The position numbers and the translations under genes were made by a program. Of a DNA stretch of 64,000 nucleotides, positions 63,887 through 64,000 are shown one piece after another. The stretch spans positions 5,783,501 through 5,847,500 of the forward strand of contig NC_083519.1 in assembly GCF_032362555.1 (NCBI RefSeq). The letters run 5' to 3'. A model generated the notes under the pieces. It had not been told where the DNA came from, did not search any database, and was given only the letters and a program-made list of their open reading frames with translations. The stretch comes from Amyelois transitella. Its lineage: Eukaryota > Arthropoda > Insecta > Lepidoptera > Pyralidae. Numbering within the stretch: position 1 is the first letter of the stretch; each line of letters opens with the position of its first letter.

Positions 63887-63960
63887 GTCACTTTCCTGGT
63901 TCAATTTGTCACTACTCTGCCAGTAGTGTCACTCCTCTGGTAACACATTTTCCTCTGGTA
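63887..63960. repeat. Cluster of GTCACTTCTCTGGC-like repeats, right block
   Basis: Three related copies lie at 63887-63900, 63908-63921 and 63928-63941, about 20 bases apart, plus a partial 'ttcctctggta' at 63950. They match the motif of the left block 2.2 kb upstream. Confidence 0.65.
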
Positions 63961-64000
63961 CTTATAAAACACCAAAATATGAGAAATTCTTCTGGCCTCC

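Overview
The window is nuclear DNA of an insect, almost certainly a moth or butterfly (Lepidoptera). The genes have insect-type exon-intron structure and AT-rich introns. The intergenic DNA carries many copies of a ~260 bp interspersed element with an ATGT-type microsatellite tail, LINE 3' ends starting with a 'gacttcgtccg' type motif, tRNA-derived SINE heads and other degenerate non-LTR retrotransposon pieces; I recognise several of these as typical of lepidopteran genomes. No bacterial features are present.

Six protein-coding genes can be rebuilt with phase-consistent splice sites. From left to right: PTAR1 (prenyltransferase alpha-subunit repeat protein, minus, 949-3109, 3 exons, 444 aa); kish/TMEM167 (plus, 3608-4550, 3 exons, 72 aa), divergent from PTAR1 across a 0.5 kb presumptive bidirectional promoter; p120 RasGAP/RASA1 (minus, 8557-20447, 18 exons, 931 aa, SH2-SH3-SH2-PH-C2-RasGAP); a ten-unit polyubiquitin gene (plus, 22263-24548, single coding exon, probable 5'UTR intron); endophilin A (minus, 28379-42244, 11 coding exons, 456 aa, N-BAR plus SH3); and the first two coding exons of DmX/Rabconnectin-3A (plus, from 58525, running off the right edge). 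They form no operon-like unit. Endophilin A, RasGAP, Kish and Rabconnectin-3A all act in membrane traffic or signalling, but I see no evidence that their adjacency is functional.

The stretches 4551-8556, 24549-28378, 42245-58524 and 59788-64000 hold UTRs, intergenic DNA or introns. They contain transposon debris, several near-perfect long hairpins and a few unexplained GC-rich patches. The most unusual structures are: (i) a 1.26 kb piggyBac-like non-autonomous element in an endophilin intron, flanked by TTAA and carrying five copies of a GCCGCAGTTG-palindrome motif; (ii) two truncated self-copies of RasGAP exons beside or inside the gene, one with an acceptor and a premature stop; (iii) a higher-order three-unit duplication inside polyubiquitin; and (iv) a cluster of GTCACTTCTCTGGC-like repeats in a DmX intron, split by nested retrotransposon insertions.

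All exon models were derived by hand from splice consensus, phase and family similarity recalled from memory. No search or transcript evidence was available.
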